NCBI GenBank assembly: GCA_963932465.1
Contig: OZ010794.1
Location: 443,673,502-443,737,501 of the forward strand
Length of the DNA stretch: 64,000 nucleotides
Direction: 5' to 3'
From: Maratus speciosus
Lineage: Eukaryota > Arthropoda > Arachnida > Araneae > Salticidae
Each line of letters starts with the position of its first letter. Within the stretch, counting starts at the first letter, position 1. Shown here in pieces: positions 34,101 to 43,271 of the stretch. A program made the translations under genes and the position numbers. Under the pieces are notes generated by a model that did not search any database, was not told the DNA's origin, and was given only the letters and a program-made list of their open reading frames with translations.

Positions 34101-35191
34101 TTTACTACAATAGCTTGTAAATCACACATTTGATTTTCATATGAAACACTAACAGACACTTCCCCAGCAATTGCAATGGGTTGTTGATTATAATCTTTGA
34201 GTGTAACTGGTATACTTTTAGGCACTATGTGTGGTAAATTGTGCTTTAACCATGTTTCAGAAATTATACTAACATCTGCAGCAGTATCCAATTCCATATC
34301 TAGTATTTTGTTGCATACTTCAACTTGAACAATATAATTAGAATAATTGTTTACTTTATTTACATTTATGGAAAATAGATTATACTCTTCAGAATTACTC
34401 TGCTCACAATTAGCTGATACTTTCTTAGCAGAAGGATTAGCACTTTTATCTTTTAATCTACACACAGGTGAAATATGGCCAATTTTGTGACAAAAATGAC
34501 ACTTAGCCGTTTTGTATTTACACTTATTTGCATCGTGCGATGCACCGCAGCGATAGCATTTCTGAGTATTATTTTTAGAATTTTTATACGACTTACTTTG
34601 AACTTTATTCACTTTGTTGACATTTGAAAGTACAGGTACTGCCACTTTGATGTTATTGGCACCTTGCTCTGCTAATTCCATTGCCAAGGCGATTTCACAA
34701 GCATCCTCAAGTTTGAGATCTTTTTTTGCAAGCAAGCGTTTTTGAGTTGCCTCACAACGAATTCCACAGACGAAACGATCACGTAGCGCTTCTTGTAGAA
34801 AAGTTCCAAAGTCACACGTGGATGCCAAACGCTTTAAATCAACGATATATTCGGAAATACTTTCACGATCGTTTTGATTCCTTCGGTGAAATCGAAATCT
34901 TTCCGCAATTGTAATGGGTGCCGGGCGAAAATGGTCTTGCAGCTTCTTAATCAAGTCATCATATGTTGAATCCTTCGGTAACTGAGGTGTCAATAAATTG
35001 CGTAACAGTTTATACGTTTTTGGTCCCAATACTGAGATTAACACAGGAACTCGCTTTGCCTGATCGATATCATTGGCAAGAAAATATTGTTCAAGCCTTT
35101 CTACATATAGCGAAAAATCCTCATTACTGTCGTCAAATACTGACAGTTGACCAACTAGGCCTAACTTCGACATGGTCGATACAATTTGCAA
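31121..35191 (-). CDS. Ty3/gypsy Gag-Pol polyprotein, single intact ORF (1356 codons)
   Basis: Domains in order: Gag with two CCHC-type knuckles (residues 212-244); aspartic protease with D-T-A at 302-304; reverse transcriptase about 430-610; RNase H with C-D-A-S near 736-739; integrase with the HHCC zinc site (H952, H955, C985, C988) and D1016, D1069, E1105 (D,D-35-E); then an integrase C-terminal region and acidic tail. The organisation resembles Mag-clade elements often annotated as K02A2.6-like. The RT shows F-Q-D-D (588-591) where the family usually has Y-x-D-D, and L-L-Y-G where L-P-F-G is usual, so activity is uncertain. The start may be the second Met (residue 7). The unbroken frame implies a young copy. 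Confidence 0.95.
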   Translation of the reverse strand: MQIVSTMSKLGLVGQLSVFDDSNEDFSLYVERLEQYFLANDIDQAKRVPVLISVLGPKTYKLLRNLLTPQLPKDSTYDDLIKKLQDHFRPAPITIAERFRFHRRNQNDRESISEYIVDLKRLASTCDFGTFLQEALRDRFVCGIRCEATQKRLLAKKDLKLEDACEIALAMELAEQGANNIKVAVPVLSNVNKVNKVQSKSYKNSKNNTQKCYRCGASHDANKCKYKTAKCHFCHKIGHISPVCRLKDKSANPSAKKVSANCEQSNSEEYNLFSINVNKVNNYSNYIVQVEVCNKILDMELDTAADVSIISETWLKHNLPHIVPKSIPVTLKDYNQQPIAIAGEVSVSVSYENQMCDLQAIVVKGDRPSLFGKDWIRKFKLNWHKIFSVHKILKDMSVKVDSINALTNKYSRLFEESSEPIKHIKASLKMKKETQPVFFKARPVPYSLKNKVAEEILNSKQRGVWDFVQHSSWATPLVIVPKKNGDVRLCGDFKVTVNKFIDQNQYPLPTQQDLFATLNGGQYFSKLDLRHAYQQIELDESSQEYLTLNTHLGLVRPLRLLYGINSASAIFQSAIEKILQGIELVICFQDDILITGATYEEHLSTLEKVFQRFSEYNVKLNLSKCSFLQKSVEFLGHVIDSEGIHPTDEKVQCIKKINAPSNVTELKSFLGLLNYYSKFIHNSATLLAPLYKLLHKDTPWMWSSECEETFQKCKNLLTSDAVLVHYDDKLPLRVSCDASPVGLGVVLSHIIDNDERPIAYASRTLSKAEQNYSQIEKEAAAIIYGIKKFQQYLFGRKFILVTDHQPLISIFAPNKAVPVIAAARLQRWAVLLSSFNYSIEYKKGSEHCNADALSRAPVESEVETSSEIFKISYCEDLPVTSIEIAKATRNDAVLGPALKYVQNGWPWKIDNEALKPFFNRRDQLSVDNNCLLWGMRVIIPEKFRKRLLDQLHDTHSGISKMKAIARSHIWWPKLDEDIEKVAKHCPACQKNSRSPPGTPLQPWTWSKHPWDRVHIDYAQKDKKNYLLLVDSHSKWLEVMQMPSTTSPHTIEALQQIFSRYGLPLELVSDNGPQLISEEFEWFLKSNGIKHTPIPTYHPQSNGLAERSVQTFKEALSKMNSDATDHSSLNRKISRFLMSYRSTPHSTTGLSPAELFLSRPIRTPLALVHPSTQARVEQNQCSQKKYYDRSHTSNRRFMPDEKVLVRSHKNQEWSSGTLIKPQGNITWVVNINDKMYLAHVDQLRHGYSKDDQESTKLDNLVNQSCHSNVDILETVDADETPAETRPVERNTSAIPDNPEISETDANGRNEKTPTTIQAEKPSDETTNIPAVELEKKIDMNVRRNPPRTRKKPLRLDL

Positions 35192-35233
35192 AAAGATTAT
35201 AAATATACGGTAAATTTACTGTTCGTCGAAATA

Positions 35234-35244
35234 CATCGTCGCCA
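35234..35244 (-). other. Primer-binding site, tRNA-Ser-like
   Basis: TGGCGACGATG lies one base downstream of the 5' LTR end. TGGCGAC is complementary to the 3' end of serine tRNAs, the primer reported for Mag-type elements. Confidence 0.6.
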
Positions 35245-35245
35245 T

Positions 35246-35388
35246 TATCATAATTTAAGATAGTATTATGATTTAATAACTTCTTGATTACATAAAATAC
35301 AAATTAAGATAAAAACATTACTTTACCAGATGCCATGCAAGTACGCATGTTTGATACGGAGATACGATCTGCCGGTATGGCGTCTAGG
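35246..35388 (-). repeat. 5' LTR, truncated to its last 143 bp
   Basis: It matches the 3' portion of the LTR at 30872-31014 and lacks the first 71 bp (31015-31085). It abuts the second 90-bp flank copy exactly at the truncation point. Confidence 0.85.
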
Positions 35389-35478
35389 TCTGTTACCGTT
35401 TGCAAGTTATCGAATTTTAAAATCAGTCAGTCCTTTTTAGGACACCCGGTATATTATTAATGTAATTTATATATAAAG
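35389..35478. repeat. 90-bp direct repeat, copy 2
   Basis: Same orientation as 30782-30871, directly abutting the truncated 5' LTR. It is followed by unrelated AT-rich DNA. Confidence 0.9.
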
Positions 35479-36610
35479 GATAAATAATTAATTTTTAAAG
35501 ATGAATAATTTAATATTTTAATTCTGTTAATTACTATTTATATGTTACTGGAGTTCTAGCATAAAAGTACTTTTCATGAAAGTTTAGAAGATATTAAAAA
35601 TTAAATTTTAATAAATATTCATTTCAAACATACAGTTTATATATGGCAAAAATTTAGTAGTATTGAATATACAATAAAAAAAATTAGAAAGCAGATGATA
35701 AATTGATAAATATTTTTATATATGAAAGATAATACTTAATTTTGAGAAATGAACACTTTAATAAATTACTACTGCTAATTATATATATATATACTAGCAG
35801 ACCCGCCCGGCGTTGCCCGGGGTTTGTAAATAATAACCTTAAATAAAACTCAAGTTTGTATGATTTTATATCTTTAGAAATCCTTTTAAATGAACCTAAT
35901 TTCAGAGGCTCCATTGCCTTCCGCAGTGTCTAATGCGTTCCCATCAAACTTCCTTCCGAATGAACTTGTAATCTAGATCCCCACTACATATGGCAGCATT
36001 TACCGGAAGTGCCCGCACATGCCGAAGACAATCGAAAACCAAGTTGAGTGAGCCAAACCTCGTAGGAATCATGCCCACAGAAACAACAACAACAAAAAAA
36101 AAGCGCCATTAATGTTAGAAAATGTTGGTAACTAAAGTCTAAGATAAAATTTCATAATACAGAAAGTAGCTGAATTGTAATCTAAGTTGAAGGAAGCAAA
36201 TCCCATTGAAATTGGGCCTATAAACCCGAGGAAATAATGCGCCACCAAGCGGTGGAAGATGCCTCCTCACCTTGTAAATTTCATTGAATCACTGTTAGCA
36301 TTAACACAATATTTAATAAACGGATGAAATCCCTTATCTAAAGTTACCTATAAAGTAACGCGATTTTTAATTTACGGCTGTAGTGAGTAGACGTAAGTTA
36401 ATGCTGAAAAAGGAGATTAATGTTCGAAAAAGGTGGTAGCTGAGGTATAAAGAAAAACCGGGCCCTGGGGGCCAGGGTCTTAACTGGAATGTAGTCGGGT
36501 ATAAGAACATTTTTTAGGGGTTTTAAAGTAGCTGGAAGACGCTAAAGCTATGTTAAAGAAAATTGCAATAGAATAGGATAGGTTTTAAAGAAGCTGCCAC
36601 AAAGGCCCCA

Positions 36611-38170
36611 TGAAGACGATTAATATTATAAATTGGTGGTAGCTGAAGTCTGCAAATTTTGTTTGCCATTCATGTAGTAGCTGGAGAACCGAAGAAGTTG
36701 TTAGGAAAAAAAGGTTCGTGATTCGGACCATTTTTAAGGGAGCTATAATAATGGGCCGAAAAGGGCCCAACTGTTAGTTGAGAGCAGAGCCCTAACATGA
36801 AAACATGTTTAAATGTTGTAGTACTTAGCGTTTAAGATCTTCAATTAGTCAAAATTAATCATAGGGTATGAAATAATCATTAAAATAATATTTTAAATAA
36901 ATGCGAAAAAATGGGGTAAATGCTTAAAAAGGGGCCCTAGAGCTCCAATAAAAATATGAGGGTGATGGTTTAGGGGGAAGAGTCCAAGATACAATTTTAA
37001 AATCATGCAATGAGAAGGTGAGAAAATTAGGGTGTAAAAGATGCATAGCACAGAAAAAGTTCAAGGGGCCCCGGGTCGGGCCCTACAGGACCCTAAGTTG
37101 TCCCAGGATTTTAACTGGAATATAGAAACTGAAGAATAACTATATGGAAAAATGGCTCCAAAAATGAAGATCGGATTAAGAGAGGCATTTTATTAATAAT
37201 TTATGGTGCAAAAGCTTCAAGGGGCCTTGTACCGGGCCCCTAGGGGGAAGGGAATTAAGTGGCATGTAGTTTGGTATAAATAGACTTTTTAGTAGTTTTT
37301 CATGTAATCTGAGTACGCTAGAACTATGGTAAAGGAAATTGCAGGGAATTCGGATAATTTTTAAAGAAGATGCACCAAGGGCCCTAAGAAGACGATTTAT
37401 ATTCAAAATTGGTGGTAGTTGAAGCCTGAAATATTTTTTTGTCGTTCATGTAATAGCTGGAGAACCTAAGATGTTGTTTAAAAAAAGCTAGTGAATCGAA
37501 CTATTTTTAAGGGAGTTATAATAGGGGGCCCAAAAGGGGCCAACTGATAGTTGAGAAAAGGCCCTAACATGAAAACATGTTACACCGTTTTAGTACTTAG
37601 CGCTTTAGATCTTCGATTAGTTGAGATTAAGCATAGGATACGAATTAATCATTGGAATATAATTTAAAAGAAATGTGCAAAAAATTAGGGAAATGCTTAA
37701 AAAAGGGCCCTAAGGCCCCAATAAATATATGTGAGTGTTGGTCTAAGGAGAAGAGTTCAAGACGCAACTTTAAAATTACGCATTGCGAAGGTGAGAAAAT
37801 TAGCCTAAGATATTGTTAGAAAAAAAAGCTAGTGAATCGGACTATTTTTAAGGGTGTTATAATAGGGGGCCAACTGATAGTTGAGAAAAAGCCCTAACAT
37901 GAAAACATGTTATAACGTTTTAGTACATAGCGTTTTAGATCTTCAAGACTCAACTTTAAAACTACGCATTGCGAAGGTGAGAAAATTAGGGTGTGAAAAA
38001 CGCATGGCACATAAAAATTTAAGGGCCCCTGGACCGGGCCCAACAGGACCCTAAACGGGCCCATAGTCTTAACTGGAATGTAGATACGGGAGTATAACTA
38101 AATGGAGAAAGTATCCCAAAAATGAAGATCGGATAAAAAGAAAGCAATTTATTAACAATTTAGTGCACTA
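36611..38170 (+). repeat. ~777-bp direct repeat, two copies plus a partial third
   Basis: GAAGACGATT..ATATT starts copies at 36611 and 37388. CCCTAACATGAAAACATGTT recurs near 36790, 37561 and 37892. The third copy, from about 37800, is internally deleted. Confidence 0.75.
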
Positions 38171-38173
38171 AAA

Positions 38174-38945
38174 CTTCAAGGGGCCCTGTACCAGACCCCT
38201 TGCAAGGAGGCCAGGGTTTTAACTGAAATGTAGAAATGGGGTAGAAACCGAAAGGAGAATTTACTCCAAAATCGAAGAAGATCGGATAGAAAAGAGGCAT
38301 TTTATTAACATCTTAGTGCAATAAAACTTCAAGGGGCCCTGTACTGGGCCCCTTAACAGGGGACCAGGGTCTTAACTGAAATGTCGAAATGGGGAACAAA
38401 CTGAAAGGAGAATTCACACCAAAAACAACGAAGATCGGATAGAAAAGAGGCATGTAATTAACAATTTAGTGAACTAAAACATCAAGGGCCCTGTACCGGG
38501 CCCCTTGCAAGGGTGCCAGGGTCTGAACTGAAATGTTGAAATGGGATAGAAACTAAAAGGAGAATTCACCCCCAAAATGAAGAAGATCGGATTGAAAAGA
38601 GGCATGTTATTAACACTTTAGTGCACTAAAACTTCAAGGGGCCCTGTACTCAGCCCCTTGCAAGGGTGTCAGGGTCTTAACTGAAATGTAAAAATGGGGT
38701 AGAAACTCAAAAGGAGAATTCACCCCAAAAACGAAGAAGATCGGGTAGAAAAGAGGCATGTTACTAACAATTTAGTGCACTGAAACTTCAAGGGGACCTG
38801 TACTGGGCCCCTTGCAAGGATTCCAGGGTCTTAAGTGAAATTTAGAAATGGGGCAGAAACTGAAAGGATAATTCACCCCAAAAACGAAGAAGATCGGATT
38901 GAAAAGAGCCATGTTATTAACGTTTTAGTGCATAAAAACTGAAAG
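38174..38945 (+). repeat. 153-bp tandem repeat, five copies
   Basis: CTTCAAGGGGCCCTGTAC starts units at 38174, 38327, 38480, 38632 and 38786, spaced 152-154 bp. Each is followed by GGGTCTTAACTGAAATGT-type and GAAGATCGGAT-type blocks. Units are very similar, so amplification is recent. Confidence 0.9.
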
Positions 38946-39134
38946 AGGCCCAGGGGCCCCGGCCCTTAAAAAATAAAAAATCCGAGCCTCAAGTGTATCA
39001 GGACCTGTCTTGGACTAATCACATCTGAATTTTCAGACTTTTACGTGCGGTAGTTTTCGCTAGCCATCGCACACAGACACACACACACACACACAGAGCG
39101 ATTTATTCTTTTATTAGTATAGATATATATATAT

Positions 39135-40475
39135 ATATAACTTACTAAAGTTCCAACAAAAAATATTTTTAATGTAAGGTAAGAATATATTATTATTACA
39201 TTATTATTAAAAAATAGATTAAATGAATTTTTTAATTTAATTATTTAATTTTATTTAAAAAAATCTAATTGACAAATTTTTTTTTCAAAGGAACTGGTGA
39301 TAAGATCAACTGATTTTAACTAACTGACTTAAGGGTGTTCTCAAATCCAAAAAGGCAACTTTCTGACATAAGTTTTAATTTATTTTTGTTCGAAAATGCA
39401 TGAAAGTAGCTGGTGTTGTTGTTCAGAAACTGTGTAATTGAGTTGTTTTAAAAATTTTTTTTTTTTTCAAACGCAATAGATCTTTTAGAAAATAGTGTCA
39501 AAGTGGACGTTTTGAACCGAATTTCCGCGCGAAGGAAGAAAGAGCACTGAAGAGCGGGCGAAAAACGTGTTTGCAACGTGATCAAAATCGCTTATAACTC
39601 AATAGGTTATTGATTGATCAAAAAATGGAAAAAACAGTTCAATTCTAAATCGCTTCCATGGTTAGGCTTTCCAATTTTATACCTTTTCGTTAAAAAATGA
39701 ATTTATAAATGTGTCAAAAGGTTTTGCGCTTCTTGAGCAGAGCAGTTAAGAACAGCCTTAAGAAAATATTATTATTACTCTTTAATTATTAAATAAATTT
39801 ATTTATTAGAAAAATACCCTATAAGTCATATGAATTTTAAAATTGAATTATCTGTCTAATATTTACGATAAAAATATTTCAAAGCAACCTACGTAACAGA
39901 TAAATTTAAAATGATCAGAACTTTATTAAGTTCTAACATGAAAATACTTTTAATGTAAGCCTAGGATATTTATTATTGCATTTTAATAAATGTTTACTTT
40001 AATTATTAAAAAATAGATTAAATGAATTTTTTAATTTAATTATTTAAATTTATTTAAAAAAAAATACAACGGAACTCGTAATAAAGATCAACTGATTTTA
40101 ACTAACTGACTTAAGAAAATATTATTTTTACACTTTAATTATTAAAGAATTTTTTTATTAGAAAAATACCCTATAAGTCCTGTGAATTTTAAAATTTAAT
40201 TTAAATATTTGTGTAATAGTTAAAATAAAAAAAAAATGAAGTAACCTATCATAAATTAATAAAGATTTTTATGTCTCAAGGATAATTTTAAAATAAAACC
40301 TTTAATATATTAATTCTGATAATTTTGCATTTATCTGTTACTATAGTAACAGACAAATTTAAAATGATCAGAACTTTATAAAGTTCTAACATGAAAATAC
40401 TTTTAATGTAAGCCTAGGAAATTTATTATTGCACTTTAATAAATGTTTACTTTAATTATTAAAAAATAGATTAAC
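39135..40475 (+). repeat. AT-rich ~360-445-bp tandem repeat, three units
   Basis: AAATA(C/T)TTTTAATGTAAG and TTATTAAAAAATAGATTAA recur near 39155-39225, 39945-40025 and 40395-40475. ACTAACTGACTTAAG marks the start of two inter-unit segments (39319 and 40102). The first segment contains the TTAA MITE; the second is the matching empty site. Confidence 0.7.
39333..39757. mobile_element. TTAA-flanked MITE, copy 1
   Basis: TTAA at 39329-39332 and 39758-39761. The ends are GGGTGTTCTCAAAT and, opposite, GGCTGTTCTTAACT. An inverted-orientation copy lies at 56975-57394. The tandem neighbour at 40111-40114 carries a single TTAA with the same flanks. TTAA targeting suggests piggyBac mobilisation. Confidence 0.85.
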
Positions 40476-40518
40476 TGATTGCCGGCTTTACACAGTATTT
40501 TACTCTTGTACTTGTCCT

Positions 40519-40741
40519 TTCAGGGAAAGAAGTTCGCTCAATTTCATTGGCTATCGGTGAAGCGTCAGCCAATGAAATTGCAGGATTTCAGACTAATGCT
40601 AAAAGTCTTATGGAAAGTCAAATTTCGCGCCAGCGACGAGCGATTATTTCACCCACTGGCTGGATTACTGATTGGTTCACTGGTTTCCACATTTTAGGTG
40701 TGCCAGAAATGACGTTTATTGCTGAAACGTATTATATGTAA
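40519..40741 (+). pseudogene. Possible orphan exon; inverted duplicate of the OXA1L upstream segment
   Basis: Bases 40519-40645 match the reverse complement of 27838-27960. Both copies have a splice-acceptor-like CCTTTCAG/GG. Here the frame after that acceptor stays open for about 70 codons to a stop at 40741, including A-N-E-I and T-N-A-K-S-L-M-E-S-Q-I-S-R. In the 27.9 kb copy a different frame preserves the same peptide core and stops soon after. I do not recognise the protein. It may be a duplicated exon or chance openness of a copied promoter. Confidence 0.35.
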
Positions 40742-40869
40742 ATATTTTTTATCTCAACATTTGCACGTGTTTTTTTTCCCCGTTATTGTGAGTTTTTCCA
40801 CGTATAAATGTTTAACCCGTGTGTTTATTTGTGTATTTTCCTTATAAAATTTGGAACATACTTAAAATA

Positions 40870-41600
40870 GGGTAAATGTGCCAATAATGAACACCCTTAA
40901 GGAATTTCTTTAAAAATATTTTTTTTAATTAATCGTTATAGTAATATTATAGTCCATATTTTTCAATATTATATAGCAACAAGATATATAACTCAGATAT
41001 GTTTACTATTGTGAAAAAAATTTAATTGTAATAAGAGAAATAAATCCAGCCATCTAAAAATTCAGTAATGGTCATGAAAATATTTCTAATGGACACTAAC
41101 ACAAAAAAATTAACAAAATAGCAAAATTTGAGATAGAAATTTGCAATATTATTAACGAAATATGATGACTTAATTTTACATTAGTTTTAAATTTAGATAA
41201 AGTGAGACAATGAAAACGTAATAAGCCTTTATTTTTTATCAAATATTATCATGTGAGGAATCTTTTTTTTTTTTTTTTTTTTTTTTTTAATTAGATGGAG
41301 TAACTTAGAACATAAAATTTCCTGTTTATTTATTTAGTTTACTTAGCTTTACTTAAATTTTAAACATACTAAAAACAATATTATTTAGAAGTTTTAGTTA
41401 TTGATTCGTGAAATCATTTGGAGACTCAGGTAAGCATTTTTAAACAAATTGAATCATAGGATTAGCAATAATTAATAAATTATTTATGAGGAAAATTTGT
41501 CATTCAGTTGTTAATGCCATTATCTCGAGATAATTATTTTAGATAGAAGATTTATAATTCTGAATTCAAGAGAATTACAATTATTAAATTAATGAAACGC
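40870..41600. mobile_element. TA-flanked DNA transposon, copy 2 (left part)
   Basis: It starts GGGTAAATGTGCCAATAATG after TA (40868-40869) and stays similar to copy 1 in OXA1L intron 2 for several hundred bases, without the insertion found there at 22908. I could not locate its right end. A hAT element begins at 41617. Confidence 0.6.
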
Positions 41601-41689
41601 TATCCGGGGGGCAGGGCAGGCGCGGATCCATGGGGGGGGGGCGATAAGGGCGATCGCCCCCCCCCCCCAAAAAAAAAATATAAATCCAC

Positions 41690-43190
41690 CGATTGTCGCG
41701 AATTTCGATAAATGGTCTCCGAAAAAAAACAATTTCGTCAATCGTTCACAGGTCAAATGATCGCAAAAGAAACGCGATTTTCGTCAAACGATCGCGCAAA
41801 AACGCCAATTTCGTCAAGGGGTCGCGAAAAAAACCCGAATTTCGTCAAAGGATCGCGAAAAAACGCGAATTTCGTCAACGAATTGCGGAAAAACGCCAAT
41901 TTCGCCAAATAATCGCGCAAAAACACTACTTTTGCGAAAGAATCGTGCAAAAAAGCTAATTTCGTCAGCAGATCTTTGCCAAAGAATCGCTCAAAAAACG
42001 CGAATTTCGTCAAAGGGCCGCGAAAAAAACGCACAATTAGCACCGGGAGGAGATTCCCCTAGGCGCGCATCCACGGGGGGGGGGAGAGGTTTGATCGGGG
42101 CAAAGAAGGGAAGAACAAATTTACCAAGTTGGTTTTTAAGAAATCAACACACCATACGCATTTTAGCTTTCAACTGACTATGATTAGGACATAATCCTCT
42201 TTTTTTCATTCATCAAATACACCTTGAAATTTACCAATGTGGGTGGCAATAACAGTACATTTTTTACACATTAGTGCTTTTCTTCAGAAAACATTAAGAT
42301 GCTTAACTTTTTCAAAGGACCTTCCTTTTTCTTGTTTCTTTTTTTCTTTGGAAATTGCTATGAATCCCATTCTTTTCTCAAACAATAAAGCACTCCTCAA
42401 AAATATCGTTATACAGAAATTAGAATTGCAGCTTCTTTGAAAGACCGAAAAAGTTTCAACACTTTAAAGGGATCCGCATAACGTTGTCAATTTCTGTTGT
42501 AGAGATTCAACAAAAGGTACATGAAGTGGCATCGTCCACCATTAGTGTAAAAAATTATGGCCGAAACGTCAGTGAGGTTTACCATTGTCAACCCGAAAAG
42601 TGTTTGGTTTTCGTTTGCTTGTCTGTCTGTTCCGCAAAAACTGCCGTTAAAAGCGTTGGATTTATATCTTGGGGGGGGGGGGGGGCGACCGCCCCGATCG
42701 ATCTCCCCCCCCCCCGTGGATGCGCGCCTAGGGGAATCTCCTCCTGGTGCTAATTGTGCGTTTTTCCGCGGCCATTTGACGAAATTCGCATAATTTTTTC
42801 GCGATTCTTTGACGAAATTCGCATTTTTTACGTGATTTTTTCGCGAAATTAGCGTTTTTTCCGCGATTGTTTGGCGAAATTAGCGTTTTTTCTGAGATCC
42901 TTTGACGAAATTCGCGTTTATTTCTGCGATCTTTTGAGGAAATTCGCATTTTTTTCTGCGATCCTTTGACGAAATTTGCGTTTTTTCTGTGATCCTTTGA
43001 TGAAATTCGCGTTTTTTTCGTGGTCCTTTGACAAAATTCGCGTTTTTTTCGTGGTTCTTTGACAAAATTCGCGTTTTTTTTCGTCGTCCTTTGACGAAAT
43101 GCCCGATTTTTTGGCGAAATTCACGTTTTTTCCGCGCTTTTTTGACGAAATTCACGGTTTTGCGCTTTTTTTGACGAAATTCTGACTTTC
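41690..43190. repeat. Large palindrome of GAATTTCGTCAAA minisatellite
   Basis: Forward units run from 41690 to 42030 and inverted units from 42760 to 43190. Between them, GCACAATTAGCACC...GGAGATTCCCCTAGGCGCGC (42031-42080) faces its inverted copy (42700-42765). G and C homopolymers border the unique centre. Confidence 0.8.
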
Positions 43191-43271
43191 AAGGATGTTA
43201 AGGGCCCTTCAGATTTCTGAAGGGGGATCCTTTTTCAGAGATTATCCTCTTTCAGAAATCTGATATTAAAA

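Larger units (their letters stand above)
35796..39125. mobile_element. 3.3 kb repeat with TACTAGCAGACCCGCCC start; possible Helitron-like element
   Basis: The left end, TATACTAGCAGACCCGCCC, contains a strong CCCGG/CCGGG hairpin. The right end has a CACACA run, then CAGAGCGATTTATTC, then TTAGTATAGATATA, an inverted TATACTA partner. The interior is rich in GGGCCC and consists largely of nested tandem repeats. Ends of this kind occur in unclassified arthropod repeats; I cannot assign a superfamily with confidence. Confidence 0.5.

Noticed and set aside
31152..35202. Plus-strand ORFs opposite the gag-pol gene
   Set aside because: Antisense shadows of the intact minus-strand polyprotein.
38174..38945. 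CRISPR-like array
   Set aside because: Regular 153-bp period with no unique spacers; it is an ordinary tandem repeat in a eukaryotic genome.
42484..43155. ORFs in the palindromic minisatellite
   Set aside because: Same minisatellite plus G/C homopolymers; present on both strands and in overlapping frames.
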